Shown: positions 8,796 to 20,931, counted from the first letter of the stretch. The stretch: DNA of 39,890 nucleotides from Candidatus Jacksonbacteria bacterium RIFCSPLOWO2_02_FULL_44_20 (GCA_001818155.1 MHJU01000038.1:1-39890), one strand, 5' to 3'. Translations and numbers: made by a program. Notes: generated by a model not told the origin, from the letters alone.

Positions 8796-8820
8796 AAAAA
8801 CCCGACCGTTAATGGTCGGG
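8796..8820 (-). terminator. rpoC terminator
   Basis: Minus strand CCCGACC-ATTAAC-GGTCGGG-TTTTTC. Confidence 0.85.
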
Positions 8821-8828
8821 ATTTTGTT

Positions 8829-11800
8829 TTACTCTGCCTTTGGTTCTGCAAAAGTTTTGCGAAAACCGGTTCCTGCCGGAATGAGACGGCCGATGATCAC
8901 ATTTTCTTTCAGCCCGCGCAAGCGATCAACCTGCCCGGTAATCGCGGCCTTAATCAAAATTTGAGATGTCTGCTGGAACGAGGCGGCGGAAAGGAAAGAA
9001 CTTGTATTCAACGAGGCTTTGGTCATGCCGAGGAACACGCGTTCATACTCTGCCGCAACCTTGCCTTTTTGGAGTCCACGATTTGTACGTTCAATTTCTG
9101 TAGCCTCCATAACCTCGCCTACAATAAGCGACGTGTCTCCCGGTTTTGTAATAGTAGCTCGTGAAAACATCTGCCGCATGATAATTTCCAGATGCTTATC
9201 ATTCAAATCCTGTCCTTGCGACGCGTAGATTTGCTGAATTTCGGAAACTATGTATTCTCTCACGGCTTCCTCGCCTCTCAAGCGGTATAATTCTTTCAAG
9301 TCAAGAGCTCCATCGGTAAGCGGTTGCCCTTTGAAAACCAAATCCCGATCTTGCACAACTAACGCTGTTGTTTTAGGAATGATGAACATTTTTTTATTTT
9401 TCTCATCAGATGATAGAATTTCAACTATGGCTCCGCCCTCTTTCTCATCTTCAGACACCAGCGCTTTGCCGTCAAACGGAGCAAGCACTGCCGGTTTTTT
9501 AATGCCACGCGCCTCAAAAAGTTCTTCAACGCGCGGTAGTCCTTGGGTGATATCCTCGCCGACCACGCCTCCGGTATGGAACGTGCGCATAGTAAGTTGC
9601 GTGCCCGGCTCTCCGATGCTTTGCGCGGCTATAATGCCAACAGCGGTGCCGCGTTCAACAAGAGTGTTGTAGCTTAAGTCCCAGCCGTAACATTTTTGGC
9701 ATATACCCTCAAACGCAATACATTTTGAAACAGAACGAATCACAATTTCTTCAACATCGGAGTCGCGAATAATCGCCGCTTTTTCTTCATCAATAATAGT
9801 ATCGCGCGGAATAATTACATTTCCATTTTTATCATTAACATCTTCAAGCGTCACGCGCCCGAGCGCGCGTTTCCACATTTCACGGCTCATAACTCCGCCC
9901 ATCGGCTTAATAAGATGCCCTTTGCGCGCCCCGCAATCCTGCTCTGTTACAACAATGTCCTGCGCGACATCAATAAGCCTGCGCGTCAGATACCCGGCAT
10001 TTGCGGTGCGAAGCGCGGTGTCGGTAAGCCCTTTTCTCGTACCGTGCGTTGATATGAAGTATTCCAATACGTCAAACCCTTCTCTGAAGTTCGCTTTTAC
10101 AGGAAGTTCAATAGTCTCGCCCGATGGGGACGTTACGAGCCCCTTTGTTCCCATCATCTGTGTTGTCTGCCCCCAGCTTCCGCGAGCGCCGGATTGAATC
10201 ATGGAATAAACCGGATTTAGAGTGTCGCGCGATAAAACTATTTTTGCAAGGTCTGTGATGCGATCTTTTACGCTTGCCCAAATTTCAATAATTTTTGCAT
10301 GCTTTTCTTCCAGAGACAAAAGTCCCATTGTATATTGTTTAGAAACTGTATCAACTTCTCTTTGCGCTTCTTCAAAAATTTGTTCGCGCTCCGGAAGCGG
10401 TGGAAGATCGGCCATTGCCCATGTAAGCCCGGAACGAGTAAGATATTTAAATGAACCCTGCATCAGCGTGTCCAAAAATTCCGCTGTGCGCTCCCGTCCG
10501 CAACTCTGCAGAGCAACTCCGACAAGCCGTTTCAACTTTGAGTTATCCATCTGTTCATTTATGAATTGGAGTTCATTTGGGAGAAACGAATTAAAAATAA
10601 TGCGGCCAACGCTAGTGTCGCAAAATTTATCATTGATCCGAACGCGAATTTTATCGTGAAATCCGATTTGGCTGTATTGATGGGCGGAAAGCGCGGATTC
10701 CTGATTCAGAAAGGTATGTCGCAAGTCCTTCGCCTCGTCTTTTTCATTCTGAAGCGTTGTAAGATAGTAACAGCCAAGCACCATATCTTTTGACGGAACA
10801 GTAATCGGATCCCCTGTAGCAGGTTTTAACAAATTTTTACTTGCAAGCATTATGTTTTTCGCTTCCCATTTTGCCTGTTCGGTTAAAGGAACATGCACAG
10901 CCATCTGATCGCCGTCAAAGTCCGCATTGAACGCCGCGCATACAAGCGGATGCAACTGAATCGCTTTTCCTTCAATCAAAATCGGATTGAACGCCTGAAT
11001 GCCAAGACGATGCAATGTAGGCGCGCGATTTAGAAGCACATGAGCGTCGGTGATAATTTCGTCCAGCACATCCCACACCGCCGGATCTCCAGTTTCTATG
11101 AAACGGTTCGCGCTTCTCACATTGTGAACTACTTCGCGCGAGATCAGCTTGCTGATGACAAACGGACGGAACAATTCAAGCGCCATTATTTTTGGAAGGC
11201 CGCATTGATGAAGTTTCAAACGCGGGCCTACAACAATAACGCTTCGTCCGGAATAATCAACGCGTTTTCCAAGAAGATTCTTCCTAAATCGCCCTTGTTT
11301 GCCTTTTAGCATATCTGCGATTGATTTCAAAATGCGTTTTTGTCCTGTTGAGGCGGTAACGGTTTTACCGCGGCGGGCCGAATTATCAATGAGCGCGTCC
11401 ACAGCCTCCTGCAACATGCGTTTTTCATTGCGCTGTATCACTTCAGGAGCTCCAAGTTCCTTTAGACGCTTCAGCCGGTTGTTCCTGTTTATAACGCGAC
11501 GATAAAGATCATTTAAGTCCGAAGCCGCAAAACGTCCGCCGTCCAGTTGCACCATCGGACGCAAGTCGGGCGGGATCACAGGGATCACGTTCATGATCAT
11601 CCATTCAGATCGTAAACGATTATTATAAAATGCTGAAAGAATCCGGAGCCTCCGATCAATTTTTATTGGAGCCCCGACCCCATCTTTCTGTTTTTTCGCT
11701 AAAAGGATTTTTATCTCTGCTCCGAGATTCACTTTTGAAAGCAATTCCTGAATCGCGTCCGCTCCGATTCCGGCCGTAAATACGTGTCCGTACTTCAACG

Positions 11801-12548
11801 CCAAATCCTGATACTCAAGTTCAGAAAGAATTTTGAGCGGTTTTAAGTTTGTCAGTTCTTTTTTCGCCGTCGCATATTCATCTTCCAGTTCCTTAAGTTT
11901 TTCGCCTTCCTGCAGTTCAACCGCTTTCACATGTTTCAAAACATTGCGAGCGTCCAGCCCCTTTTTGCGTGATTCAACTTCCACTTCGCGGACTCGCCCC
12001 CCGGCTTGTTTCTCAAGCGATTTGCGTTTTGAACGATACTCATCCTCAACCTCTTTCAAGGACTCGGCTTTAAGTTTCTCGTCAACTGACGTAACGATAA
12101 AGTTTGCAAAATAAAGCACCTTTTCAAGTTCCCCACTTGTAATGCCAAGAATGATAGCAGTGATTGACGGAACGCCGCGCGCGAACCAAATATGCGAAAC
12201 CGGGGCCGCAAGTTCAACATGCCCCATGCGTTCGCGGCGCACAAGAGAGCGGGTTACTTCAACTCCGCACTTATCGCATACGACTCCTTTATACCGCACT
12301 CGCTTGTACTTGCCGCAATAACATTCCCAATCTTTTGACGGACCGAAGATTCGCTCGCAGAATAATCCCTCCATCTCCGGTTTTTGCGTGCGGTAGTTGA
12401 TGGTCTCCGGTTTAGTAACTTCTCCATAGGACCAGCTTCTGATTGTTTCAGGCGAAGCGAGTTTCAAACGAATCGCATCAAAATCCGGCGTTTTTAACGT
12501 TTCCAAATGGGAAAAAATCGTTGTCTTAGTTGTTGAAGGAGTCGGCAT
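8829..12548 (-). CDS. rpoC: DNA-directed RNA polymerase subunit beta'
   Basis: [24 protein letters not shown] zinc finger; [15 protein letters not shown] catalytic motif. Confidence 0.99.
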   Translation of the reverse strand: MPTPSTTKTTIFSHLETLKTPDFDAIRLKLASPETIRSWSYGEVTKPETINYRTQKPEMEGLFCERIFGPSKDWECYCGKYKRVRYKGVVCDKCGVEVTRSLVRRERMGHVELAAPVSHIWFARGVPSITAIILGITSGELEKVLYFANFIVTSVDEKLKAESLKEVEDEYRSKRKSLEKQAGGRVREVEVESRKKGLDARNVLKHVKAVELQEGEKLKELEDEYATAKKELTNLKPLKILSELEYQDLALKYGHVFTAGIGADAIQELLSKVNLGAEIKILLAKKQKDGVGAPIKIDRRLRILSAFYNNRLRSEWMIMNVIPVIPPDLRPMVQLDGGRFAASDLNDLYRRVINRNNRLKRLKELGAPEVIQRNEKRMLQEAVDALIDNSARRGKTVTASTGQKRILKSIADMLKGKQGRFRKNLLGKRVDYSGRSVIVVGPRLKLHQCGLPKIMALELFRPFVISKLISREVVHNVRSANRFIETGDPAVWDVLDEIITDAHVLLNRAPTLHRLGIQAFNPILIEGKAIQLHPLVCAAFNADFDGDQMAVHVPLTEQAKWEAKNIMLASKNLLKPATGDPITVPSKDMVLGCYYLTTLQNEKDEAKDLRHTFLNQESALSAHQYSQIGFHDKIRVRINDKFCDTSVGRIIFNSFLPNELQFINEQMDNSKLKRLVGVALQSCGRERTAEFLDTLMQGSFKYLTRSGLTWAMADLPPLPEREQIFEEAQREVDTVSKQYTMGLLSLEEKHAKIIEIWASVKDRITDLAKIVLSRDTLNPVYSMIQSGARGSWGQTTQMMGTKGLVTSPSGETIELPVKANFREGFDVLEYFISTHGTRKGLTDTALRTANAGYLTRRLIDVAQDIVVTEQDCGARKGHLIKPMGGVMSREMWKRALGRVTLEDVNDKNGNVIIPRDTIIDEEKAAIIRDSDVEEIVIRSVSKCIAFEGICQKCYGWDLSYNTLVERGTAVGIIAAQSIGEPGTQLTMRTFHTGGVVGEDITQGLPRVEELFEARGIKKPAVLAPFDGKALVSEDEKEGGAIVEILSSDEKNKKMFIIPKTTALVVQDRDLVFKGQPLTDGALDLKELYRLRGEEAVREYIVSEIQQIYASQGQDLNDKHLEIIMRQMFSRATITKPGDTSLIVGEVMEATEIERTNRGLQKGKVAAEYERVFLGMTKASLNTSSFLSAASFQQTSQILIKAAITGQVDRLRGLKENVIIGRLIPAGTGFRKTFAEPKAE

Positions 12549-12630
12549 ACGAAAATCTCAAATATTTAATTTCAAATAACAAATTCTTCTTGCGGTATAA
12601 AAATTTGACATTTGAAATTTATAGTTCAAA

Positions 12631-15600
12631 TTATTCTTCCTCTGCGATCACCTCTTCCTTAACCTGCTCGCCTTCTTTGAACAATTCAACATCAAGGCCC
12701 AATCCTTTAATTTCGCGAAGAAGAACATTGAAAGATTCAGGGATATTAATCCGATCAATAGCCTTGCCCCTGATAATAGATTCATAGGCTTTGCTCCTGC
12801 CAGGGACATCGTCTGATTTGATTGTAAGCATTTCCTGAAGCGAATAGGCGGCGCCGTATGCCTCAAGCGCCCACACCTCCATCTCTCCGAAACGCTGACC
12901 GCCGAAACGAACTTTTCCGCCAAGGGGTTGTTGTGTTACAAGTGAATATGGCCCGATAGAGCGCTGATGAATTTTATCGTCAACCAAGTGATTGAGTTTC
13001 ATTATGTACATGACGCCAACTGTTGTCCTCTGATGAAACGGCTCGCCTGTTCTCCCATCGTAGAGTTGAAGTTTCCCGTCTTCAGGAAGGCCGGCTTTTT
13101 TAAGTTCGGCGCGGATCGTCTTTTCCGGAACTCCGTCAAGAACCGGCGAGGCAACTGTGTAATTGAGCGCGCGCGCGGCAAGTCCAAGATGCGTCTCCAA
13201 AATTTGCCCTAAATTCATACGGCTTGCAACTCCGAGCGGATTTAAAATAACATCAACAGGCGTGCCGTCTTTAAGATGCGGCATATCCGCAATCGGAAGG
13301 ATGCGGGAAATCACGCCCTTGTTTCCATGGCGTCCTGCCATTTTGTCTCCCACCTGCACCTTTCGCAGGTTTGCGACAGATACCTGAATTGTTTTAATAA
13401 CACCTGCCTGGAGCTTATCTCCATTTTCACGAGAAAAAATTCTCACGTCAACCACTTTCCCTTTTTCACCATGTTCAAGGTAGAGCGAGGAGTCGCGCAC
13501 ATCCTTTGCTTTTTCTCCAAAAATTGCTCGTAAAAGTTTTTCCTCGGCTGAAAGCTCGGTCTCTCCTTTTGGCGTAATTTTACCTACCAAAATATCGCCG
13601 GACTCAACTTCTGCGCCGATGCGGATAATGCCGTCGGAATCCAGATCTTTTAACCGTTCTTCAGAAACGTTCGGAATATCGCGCGTTACTTGTTCGGGCC
13701 CGAGTTTTGTGTCGCGCACATCAATAGTATAATCTTTAATATGAATAGAGGTGTATACGTCGTTGCGAACAAGCCGTTCTGAAATAATCACCGCGTCTTC
13801 AAAATTCCATCCCTCCCAAGGCATAAACGAAACAAGCACATTCTGTCCAAGCGCAAGTTCTCCATGATCAACTGATGAACCGTCGGCAATTATTTGGCCT
13901 TTAAGAATTTTCTCACCAAGCGAAACGATCGGCCGCTGATTCAGGCATGTAGAAGCGTTTGAGCGTTTAAATTTTGAAAATTCATAGACTGTCTCTCCGC
14001 TTTTCCCGTTAATAACGACTTTATCGCCGGAGACATATGTTACAACTCCGGCCTCTTTTGAAATTTTTACATGTCCGGAACTGTACGCGGCGCTCTCCTC
14101 AACTCCGGTGCCAACAACCGGCGCTGTCGGCTTGATGCACGGAACCGCCTGCCTCTGCATATTCGTTCCCATAAGCGCGCGCACAGCGTCGTTGTGCTCA
14201 AGAAACGGAATAAGCGATGTTGATATGGAAACAATCTGCTTTGGCGAAACGTCCATATAATCCACCTTCCACGCATAATCAAATGTCGGCTCGCCGCGAA
14301 ATCTCATTTCAACTTTTTTATCAATTATAAATCCATGCTCGTCCACTGCTGTTGTCGCAGGAGACGTCGAGCCTTTTTCCTCTTCAAACGCGTCAAGATA
14401 CACAATTTCTTTTGTCACGCGCGGACGCACAGGAATATATTCTGTAAGTGCCGCATCTTTTTTTAACCGTTCTGCGTCTTCTTTTGCGATCGTTTGATCC
14501 TCCTTCACGAGTGTCGCGCCGCCTTCGCTTATAATATCAAGCCGCGCAATTTCTCCGATAGGCGATGTTCCGTCGTTTTTCACTTTATTAAGGACGCGCA
14601 GATACGGGGTTTCAAGAAAACCGTACTCATTCACGCGCGCGTAACAGGCAAGGTGTCCGACAAGCCCGATATTTGGGCCTTCAGGAGTTGCAATCGGACA
14701 AATGCGCCCATAATGAGTGCGGTGTACGTCTCTCACTTCAAAGCCCGCGCGATCGCGCGAAAGCCCGCCAGGGCCAAGCGCAGAGATGCGACGCTTATGT
14801 TCAAGTTCAGCAAGCGGATTGGTTTGATCCATAAACTGCGCAAGCGCCGAAGACATGAAGAATTCGCGCACAATGCCGGACACGGGACGAGAGTTGACAA
14901 GTGAAGACGGAAGAAGCGCATCAACCTCATAAGTTGACATGCGATCTTTAATAATGCGCTCCATGCGCGCAAGCCCGACGCGCATCCGATTCTGCAAAAG
15001 TTCCCCGACAGTTCTGACTCTGCGGTTTCCTAAGTGATCAATATCATCCGCAATTTCTTGTGAATTATTGAGCCGAATAATTTCTTTGATAATCGCAACC
15101 AGATCATCTTTCAAAAGCACGCGATGTTCTTTATCAAACGGAAAATCTAGTCCGAGTCGCCTGTTGATTTTGTATCGGCCGACTTTTCCAAAATCGTAAC
15201 GATCAAAATCAAAAAACATTGAGTGGATCAACCCCTTTGCATTCTCCGGTGTTGCGAGATCTCCTGGACGAATGCGTTTATACACCTCAATTAAGCCGTC
15301 ATCTTGTGTTTTCGCGACGTCTTTTTCAATAGTTCGTTCAATAAAGGAATGTTCTGAATCTGTATTAACATCTTTGAAAAGTTCCTTGAGTTCATCGGAT
15401 CCTCCATATCCGAACGCGCGCAGAAGCGATGTGATTGCGACTTTGCGTTTTCGGTCAATTTTTACCCAAATTACGTCTTTATTTGATGTTTCAATTTCCA
15501 GCCACGCCCCGCGGTTTGGAATAATTTTTGCGCCGTAATAGTTGCGCCCTTTGCGATTTTCCGATGTGAAAAAAATTCCGGATGAACGCACCACCTGTGA

Positions 15601-15990
15601 AACAACAACGCGTTCTATGCCGTTTATCACAAATGTTCCGTTGTCGGTCATGAGCGGGAAATCGCCGAGAAAAATTTCCTGCTCTTTTTCATCCCCGGTT
15701 CGTTTATTTCTAAGTTTTGCGCGAACCCGAAGCGGCGCTTCGTACGTAACATTTTTTTCGCGCGCAAGTTTTTCGGTAACCTTGGGTTCGTCCAAATAGT
15801 AATCAAGAAACCACAGTTCCAAATCGCGGCCGCTGAAATCTCGCATTGGAGATACCTCTTCCAAAAGATCTTTTAATCCTTGGCGGAAAAACCACTCGTA
15901 CGAGTCCGTCTGAATTTTAATGAGATCGGGAAGCGTTTCGCTTTCAGCAAACTTCGTAAAAAAAAGTCTTTTTTGCCGGTTTGTTGGCAT
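12631..15990 (-). CDS. rpoB: DNA-directed RNA polymerase subunit beta
   Basis: Canonical RpoB motifs (SQFMDQTNPLAELxHKRR region, GDKMAGRHGNKG); start set at MPTNRQKR (ATG 15990) rather than the TTG at 16017. Confidence 0.98.
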   Translation of the reverse strand: MPTNRQKRLFFTKFAESETLPDLIKIQTDSYEWFFRQGLKDLLEEVSPMRDFSGRDLELWFLDYYLDEPKVTEKLAREKNVTYEAPLRVRAKLRNKRTGDEKEQEIFLGDFPLMTDNGTFVINGIERVVVSQVVRSSGIFFTSENRKGRNYYGAKIIPNRGAWLEIETSNKDVIWVKIDRKRKVAITSLLRAFGYGGSDELKELFKDVNTDSEHSFIERTIEKDVAKTQDDGLIEVYKRIRPGDLATPENAKGLIHSMFFDFDRYDFGKVGRYKINRRLGLDFPFDKEHRVLLKDDLVAIIKEIIRLNNSQEIADDIDHLGNRRVRTVGELLQNRMRVGLARMERIIKDRMSTYEVDALLPSSLVNSRPVSGIVREFFMSSALAQFMDQTNPLAELEHKRRISALGPGGLSRDRAGFEVRDVHRTHYGRICPIATPEGPNIGLVGHLACYARVNEYGFLETPYLRVLNKVKNDGTSPIGEIARLDIISEGGATLVKEDQTIAKEDAERLKKDAALTEYIPVRPRVTKEIVYLDAFEEEKGSTSPATTAVDEHGFIIDKKVEMRFRGEPTFDYAWKVDYMDVSPKQIVSISTSLIPFLEHNDAVRALMGTNMQRQAVPCIKPTAPVVGTGVEESAAYSSGHVKISKEAGVVTYVSGDKVVINGKSGETVYEFSKFKRSNASTCLNQRPIVSLGEKILKGQIIADGSSVDHGELALGQNVLVSFMPWEGWNFEDAVIISERLVRNDVYTSIHIKDYTIDVRDTKLGPEQVTRDIPNVSEERLKDLDSDGIIRIGAEVESGDILVGKITPKGETELSAEEKLLRAIFGEKAKDVRDSSLYLEHGEKGKVVDVRIFSRENGDKLQAGVIKTIQVSVANLRKVQVGDKMAGRHGNKGVISRILPIADMPHLKDGTPVDVILNPLGVASRMNLGQILETHLGLAARALNYTVASPVLDGVPEKTIRAELKKAGLPEDGKLQLYDGRTGEPFHQRTTVGVMYIMKLNHLVDDKIHQRSIGPYSLVTQQPLGGKVRFGGQRFGEMEVWALEAYGAAYSLQEMLTIKSDDVPGRSKAYESIIRGKAIDRINIPESFNVLLREIKGLGLDVELFKEGEQVKEEVIAEEE

Positions 15991-16005
15991 GGGAATAAAA
16001 TTTTG

Positions 16006-16074
16006 ATCCCGATACAAATAAAATCGGGATATACAAAAAGAAAAATACCCTTAATATCTTCTGTCTTAAAGGGT
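16006..16074 (-). promoter_or_regulatory. Tandem hairpins in the rpoB leader, the first terminator-like
   Basis: Minus strand ACCCTTTAAGACAGAAGATATTAAGGGT-ATTTTTCTTTTT, then ATCCCGAT-N9-ATCGGGAT, then rpoB ATG. Confidence 0.5.
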
Positions 16075-16236
16075 TTTTAAATCCCGTTCCTAGTTCCTGT
16101 AAAAGGAATTGCCGATCATGAAGTATAGTTTCCGTGAAATAAACGGTTTAAGGCGAATATCCCAGAAACTAAAATGAGTTCGCAATTAAAGTATTTCCAC
16201 CCTACCAAAGAAAAAAAATCATGTCAATAGCGCGTG

Positions 16237-18924
16237 TCAGCCCATTTTGCTCAATCTCGCAAATACGAGAAATATGATTGTGAAGAATACGCCCATTGCA
16301 AACGGCGCTACCATTGATAGCCAGTTTCGTTTTCCCGGCTTGAACCTCTTTAAGAACAGAGAATTAGAGACTACTGATACCGAGCTTAACGCCATTGCCA
16401 AACCAGCAAGCTCCGGCTTTAAAACTAATCCGATTCCTACAAAGAGGCGCGCGGCAATCGGGATTCCTAAAACATTGTAAAACAGGGCGAAAAACATGTT
16501 CTGTTTAATTTTACCCATGGTTTCTCGGCTCAAATTGATCGCGGTTAAAACATCGCGTAAATCATTTTTAATAATAATAATCCCTCCGGTTTCCATGGCA
16601 ACATCTGTGCCCGATCCCATCGCAATGCCTAAGTCTGCCTGCGCAAGCGCAGGAGCATCGTTAATGCCGTCGCCGACCATTGCCACCTTGATTCCCGTTT
16701 TTTGCATCTTTTTTATCTTTTCTGCTTTGTCTTCTGGTAAAACTTCTGCCAATACATTTTTAATGCCGGCTTGGCGCGCGATTGCGTCAGCTGTGCGGCG
16801 ATTATCGCCGGTGATCATAAATACTTTGATGTGCCGATCTTGCAAAGCGCGCACCGCTTCCACTGTTGTTTCTTTAATAGTGTCCGCAACCGCAATAAGC
16901 CCGAGAATTTCTTGAGGAGAAGCCAATATCATCACTGTTTTTCCGCTCTCTTCCAGTTTGCGAATTTTGCGTTCAATTTTTAGAAGTGCATCGGTTGACA
17001 ATCCCACAACATCTGTAATCATTCTGCGATTTCCTAAATAATAAGTAATGCCGTTTTGTGCGCCCTGTACACCGTGCCCTGGAATCGCGCGAAAACTATC
17101 CGCCTCCACAAGTGGAATAGATTCTTTTTTTGCGTATTTAACAATCGCTTCTGCAAGCGGATGCTCGGAAAGTTTTTCTAAGCTTGCCGCGATAGAAACG
17201 ATTTTTTCTTCGTCTGCCATAGTAGCGCTTACGACATCAGTCACCTCCGGCCTTCCTTTTGTTAGGGTGCCTGTTTTGTCAAACACTATTGCCTTTACCT
17301 TACACGCCGCTTCAAGCGGCTCTCCTCCTTTGATAAGAATGCCGTGCTCTGCGCCTTTGCCCGTGCCAACCATAATCGCGGTTGGCGTCGCAAGCCCAAG
17401 AGCGCACGGACAGGCAATAACAATGACGGCCGTAAATGCCATGAGTGAAAACGCGAGACTAGCTCCAAACGCCAAGTACCACATCAAAAAAGTCGCTATG
17501 GCAAGAAAAATAACAACAGGCACAAAGTAGGCGGAAATTCTATCCGCGAAAGCCTGGATCGGGGCTTTTGACCCCTGGGCTTCTTCAACGATTCGGATAA
17601 TCTGGGCGAGCGTTGTCTCGCTTCCCACTTTGGTTGCCGTAAATTCAAAACTGCCGTGCTTGTTGATTGTTGCGCCAATAACGGTAGCTCCGGGATTTTT
17701 TTCAACAGGGATGCTTTCGCCGGTAATCATGGACTCATCCACCGAGGATTGCCCCTTTAGAACCGTGCCGTCAACCGGTATTTTTTCGCCCGGGCGAACC
17801 ACGATTATATCGCCTACTATCACCTGATCAATCGGAACATCCGCGACTACGCCATTTTTACTCACACGCGCGGTCTTGGCTTTGAGCCCCATCAATTTTT
17901 TAATCGCATCCGATGTGCTCCCTTTTGTTTTTGCTTCAAGCCACTTGCCTAAAATGACAAAGGTAATGAGGAATGCGGCAGTTTCAAAGTAAATCTCTGG
18001 AATTTTTTCTCCGTTTAAACCGACAACACTGCCTGTTTCCGCAACATAGCTCGCGAATTGCCACAGGCTGTAAAAAAAAGCTGTTGAAGTGCCGATGGCG
18101 ATAAGACTATCCATGTTAAAAGTCTTCATTCTCAAACTGCTCCACATGCCCTTATAAAACCCCGCGCCGATAATGAATTGCACTGGAGTCGTCAAGATAA
18201 GCGAAACAATGCCAATGTATGGCAATATCGCCACGCGTCCGGGAAGAAACCAGAAGAAATCCAGTAACATAAAGTACAGCATTGGCAGACTCAAAACCAA
18301 ACCACATACAAATTTTTTCCAATATACTCTGATGCCTTTTTCGCGTTCTTTTCGCTCGGCTTCAGCATCTCCGCTCACAGCCAGCCGCGCTTTATAGCCG
18401 GACTTTTCTACCGCGCGAATAAGCTCTTCAACTGTTGTTTGTGAGGCGTCAAACACAACTCGCGCCTTTTCCGCCGCGAAGTTGACATTAACTGCGCTCA
18501 CGCCAGAAACTTTCTTTAATCCTCGCTCAATCAATCCGGCGCATGATGAACAATGCATGCCGGAGAGCGCCAGATACACTTGATTTTCTTTCTTTTCGCT
18601 TGGCGTCATGCCGGCCTTTGCAATAACCGCCTCTTGCGCTCCGATCATCGGTGAAACAACTTTTTTTTCAAACGCATCAAGCGTTGTTTGAGGCATCTGC
18701 TCGCGAGTGCGGCTGACAACAACGCCGATATAGCCCGCTCTAGTAATTGCTTGAGTAATGGTCTCGCTAGACACCTCCTCCGGCGCTGACAGTTCACCGG
18801 AACCATCTGCCGCGTTTATTTTAATATCGGCAATGCCAGCAATTTCCGAAAGTTCCGCCGTGATAATTTTTTCGCAGGACTCGCAATGCATCCCGTCAAT
18901 TTTAAGATGTAGTTTTTCATTCAT
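16237..18924 (-). CDS. copA: Cu(I)-translocating P-type ATPase, two N-terminal HMA domains
   Basis: GMHCESC and [43 protein letters not shown]. Confidence 0.94.
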   Translation of the reverse strand: MNEKLHLKIDGMHCESCEKIITAELSEIAGIADIKINAADGSGELSAPEEVSSETITQAITRAGYIGVVVSRTREQMPQTTLDAFEKKVVSPMIGAQEAVIAKAGMTPSEKKENQVYLALSGMHCSSCAGLIERGLKKVSGVSAVNVNFAAEKARVVFDASQTTVEELIRAVEKSGYKARLAVSGDAEAERKEREKGIRVYWKKFVCGLVLSLPMLYFMLLDFFWFLPGRVAILPYIGIVSLILTTPVQFIIGAGFYKGMWSSLRMKTFNMDSLIAIGTSTAFFYSLWQFASYVAETGSVVGLNGEKIPEIYFETAAFLITFVILGKWLEAKTKGSTSDAIKKLMGLKAKTARVSKNGVVADVPIDQVIVGDIIVVRPGEKIPVDGTVLKGQSSVDESMITGESIPVEKNPGATVIGATINKHGSFEFTATKVGSETTLAQIIRIVEEAQGSKAPIQAFADRISAYFVPVVIFLAIATFLMWYLAFGASLAFSLMAFTAVIVIACPCALGLATPTAIMVGTGKGAEHGILIKGGEPLEAACKVKAIVFDKTGTLTKGRPEVTDVVSATMADEEKIVSIAASLEKLSEHPLAEAIVKYAKKESIPLVEADSFRAIPGHGVQGAQNGITYYLGNRRMITDVVGLSTDALLKIERKIRKLEESGKTVMILASPQEILGLIAVADTIKETTVEAVRALQDRHIKVFMITGDNRRTADAIARQAGIKNVLAEVLPEDKAEKIKKMQKTGIKVAMVGDGINDAPALAQADLGIAMGSGTDVAMETGGIIIIKNDLRDVLTAINLSRETMGKIKQNMFFALFYNVLGIPIAARLFVGIGLVLKPELAGLAMALSSVSVVSNSLFLKRFKPGKRNWLSMVAPFAMGVFFTIIFLVFARLSKMG

Positions 18925-18991
18925 AGATTTTTAGTATAGTTATTATAAGTTAACAGCCTCCTTGCCGACGACGCGTAGCGCATCGGTAATT

Positions 18992-20314
18992 TCATTCCAC
19001 CACGATAAATTTTCCGCGATACATTCCCATAGAACAAGAAAAAAATATTTCACCAATGTTATTCGGAGTGAAGGTGATGACATTTTCTCCAGGGCGAAGA
19101 GTGCGGCTAATTCCGTAATCTGGCATAACTAACGACGCGGCGCAGGTGAATGAAGACGTGGAATTTATAATCCATTTTATCGGACGGCCTCTTTCCACTC
19201 TAAAGGAATTAGGCGAATAGCCGCGAGCGTTTTGTGTCATCCGCACCACTTGCTCTTGTTTATTTTCAGTCACAGCATCAGCAGTGCTACTCCCTGTATT
19301 TAACCCGACTAACCTGCTCCCGTTTGTAATGTTAAACCAGCCAAGAAATATAACAGCGAGTCCGGCGGTCATGAACAACAAGCGCGCCTTTCGTCCTTTG
19401 AATACCGACGTTAACCCGCCAATGCCAAGAAGCCCGGGCGCGGTGCCGATAGCAAAGAGCCCCATAATCGCCATGCCTTGCCAAAAACTGCCGGTGGAAA
19501 CCGCGTAAAGTTGCATTGCTTGAGTGAAACCGCACGGTATAAAGAATGTCAAAGCTCCCATCACAGTAGCGCCCTTGCGGCTATACTCTTTTACTTCCCC
19601 TTGCAAGCCGAAAAGTCGCGCTATGCAAGCTGGCAAGGCAATGCTTTTATCTCGCAGGATGGGAAAAATTTCTATCAATTTCAAGCCGAAAAATATCATC
19701 ACTCCGCCAATCGCCATCGTTATAATTCCAAGCACATTGGAAGACGGATTAAAAGCTTTGCCTATAAGACCGATCGCTCCTCCCAAAAGAGCGTATCCGA
19801 GAATGCGGCCGATGTTGAAATAAATATGCGGCCGAAATTTTTGGGCTGTCGTTGCTTCAGGGTGTTGCTCTGCATGCCGCGCCGAAAGGCTAAGCACGAG
19901 TCCTCCGACAAGCGCCATACATGTTGATACTCCGGCAACCAAACCAACAAAAAGCGCCACCGCCACGCCCGATTTTGAAGCGCCAACATCCATATTAAGT
20001 AGACCAAACCATCTAGCGGCAAAGTATATCACCAATATAAGTACAGCGGCTTTAGCTAGATCTTTATAATCAGCGCTGTTTTTTGAAATCCACGGCAGTT
20101 TTTGTTTGTCGCCAATTTCATAGCCGGCTTCTTGAACCGCTCGCGCAATCTTCTCGTCGCTCGGGCGATTCCCAGCATAGGTAATTTCAGCGAGCGCCAA
20201 TTTTTGGTTTATGTGAACCGCGTTAACGCCGTGAATTTTTTTCAGTTGTCCGCTTACAAGCAGTTCGCAGGATGCGCAATGCATTCCGCGAATAGGAATT
20301 TTTATTTTATTCAT
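18992..20314 (-). CDS. HMA domain + SafE/DsbD-like membrane domain + cupredoxin-like C-terminus fusion
   Basis: GMHCASC; GVSTCMALVGGLVLS...FIPCGFTQAMQLYA; C-terminal RGYSPNSFRVERGRPIKWIINSTSSFTCAASLVMPDYGISRTLRPGENVITFTPNNIGEIFFSCSMGMYRGKFIV. Confidence 0.85.
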   Translation of the reverse strand: MNKIKIPIRGMHCASCELLVSGQLKKIHGVNAVHINQKLALAEITYAGNRPSDEKIARAVQEAGYEIGDKQKLPWISKNSADYKDLAKAAVLILVIYFAARWFGLLNMDVGASKSGVAVALFVGLVAGVSTCMALVGGLVLSLSARHAEQHPEATTAQKFRPHIYFNIGRILGYALLGGAIGLIGKAFNPSSNVLGIITMAIGGVMIFFGLKLIEIFPILRDKSIALPACIARLFGLQGEVKEYSRKGATVMGALTFFIPCGFTQAMQLYAVSTGSFWQGMAIMGLFAIGTAPGLLGIGGLTSVFKGRKARLLFMTAGLAVIFLGWFNITNGSRLVGLNTGSSTADAVTENKQEQVVRMTQNARGYSPNSFRVERGRPIKWIINSTSSFTCAASLVMPDYGISRTLRPGENVITFTPNNIGEIFFSCSMGMYRGKFIVVE

Positions 20315-20391
20315 ATAGAATTTTGAATTTAATTGATAACAAAAAATCGCCGACGAGCAATAATTTTACTATCAAAACAATTTTTGAAGAG

Positions 20392-20868
20392 TTAATAAAG
20401 TAAAGCTATTGCTCGTAAAGCGATTTCATGGCTTTCAAAAAGCGCGAGCCACGCGAGCATTTTTTTTCTGGATTGTAATCGTATAGAAGTAGTATAGAAA
20501 CGGCTACTCTGTTTGTAATGCCTGAATTTTATCTGCGCCGCGAGGAACATTTCGTTTTTAGAAATTTTAAGATAAATAATTGCGGCTATGATGAGCGAAC
20601 TAAGCGACAAAAACGAATTTTCAAACAAAGTTTCTGTGAAGCGGCGCGCAGATGTAAGATGAAAATTGAAACAGTTCTCCGCGGTTCCCATACTGTGCGG
20701 AATAGAAACGACGGAAGAGCCGTTCGCGCAATGCTCGGAAACAGCCTTTGTCGCCGACATGCCAGCTCTCATTCCGCCCATCGGGCAAAAGAATATGAAG
20801 ATGGCAATACTTGTCATCGCCCCAACCGTTAACCATGAAACTAATTTTAGAAAGTGCGGTGATTTCAT
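20392..20868 (-). CDS. Small membrane protein of the copper cluster, function unknown
   Basis: TM segments; FCPMGGMRAGM and HSMGTAENCFNFH metal-ligand-rich loop; same strand and directly upstream of the HMA/SafE gene. Confidence 0.55.
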   Translation of the reverse strand: MKSPHFLKLVSWLTVGAMTSIAIFIFFCPMGGMRAGMSATKAVSEHCANGSSVVSIPHSMGTAENCFNFHLTSARRFTETLFENSFLSLSSLIIAAIIYLKISKNEMFLAAQIKFRHYKQSSRFYTTSIRLQSRKKMLAWLALFESHEIALRAIALLY

Positions 20869-20931
20869 ATTTTTAGATAACTTAAACCGTATCAGAACAC
20901 AATTTTTTAAGCAAGAGTCGGAGCGTCTGAT

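Noticed and set aside
8829-15990. Numerous plus-strand ORFs opposite rpoC and rpoB
   Set aside because: Shadow ORFs of highly conserved genes; low-complexity or composition-biased translations with no supporting starts.
16017-16017. rpoB start at TTG 16017 (MYRDQNFIP...)
   Set aside because: Would begin inside the leader hairpin; ATG 15990 gives a normal RpoB N-terminus.
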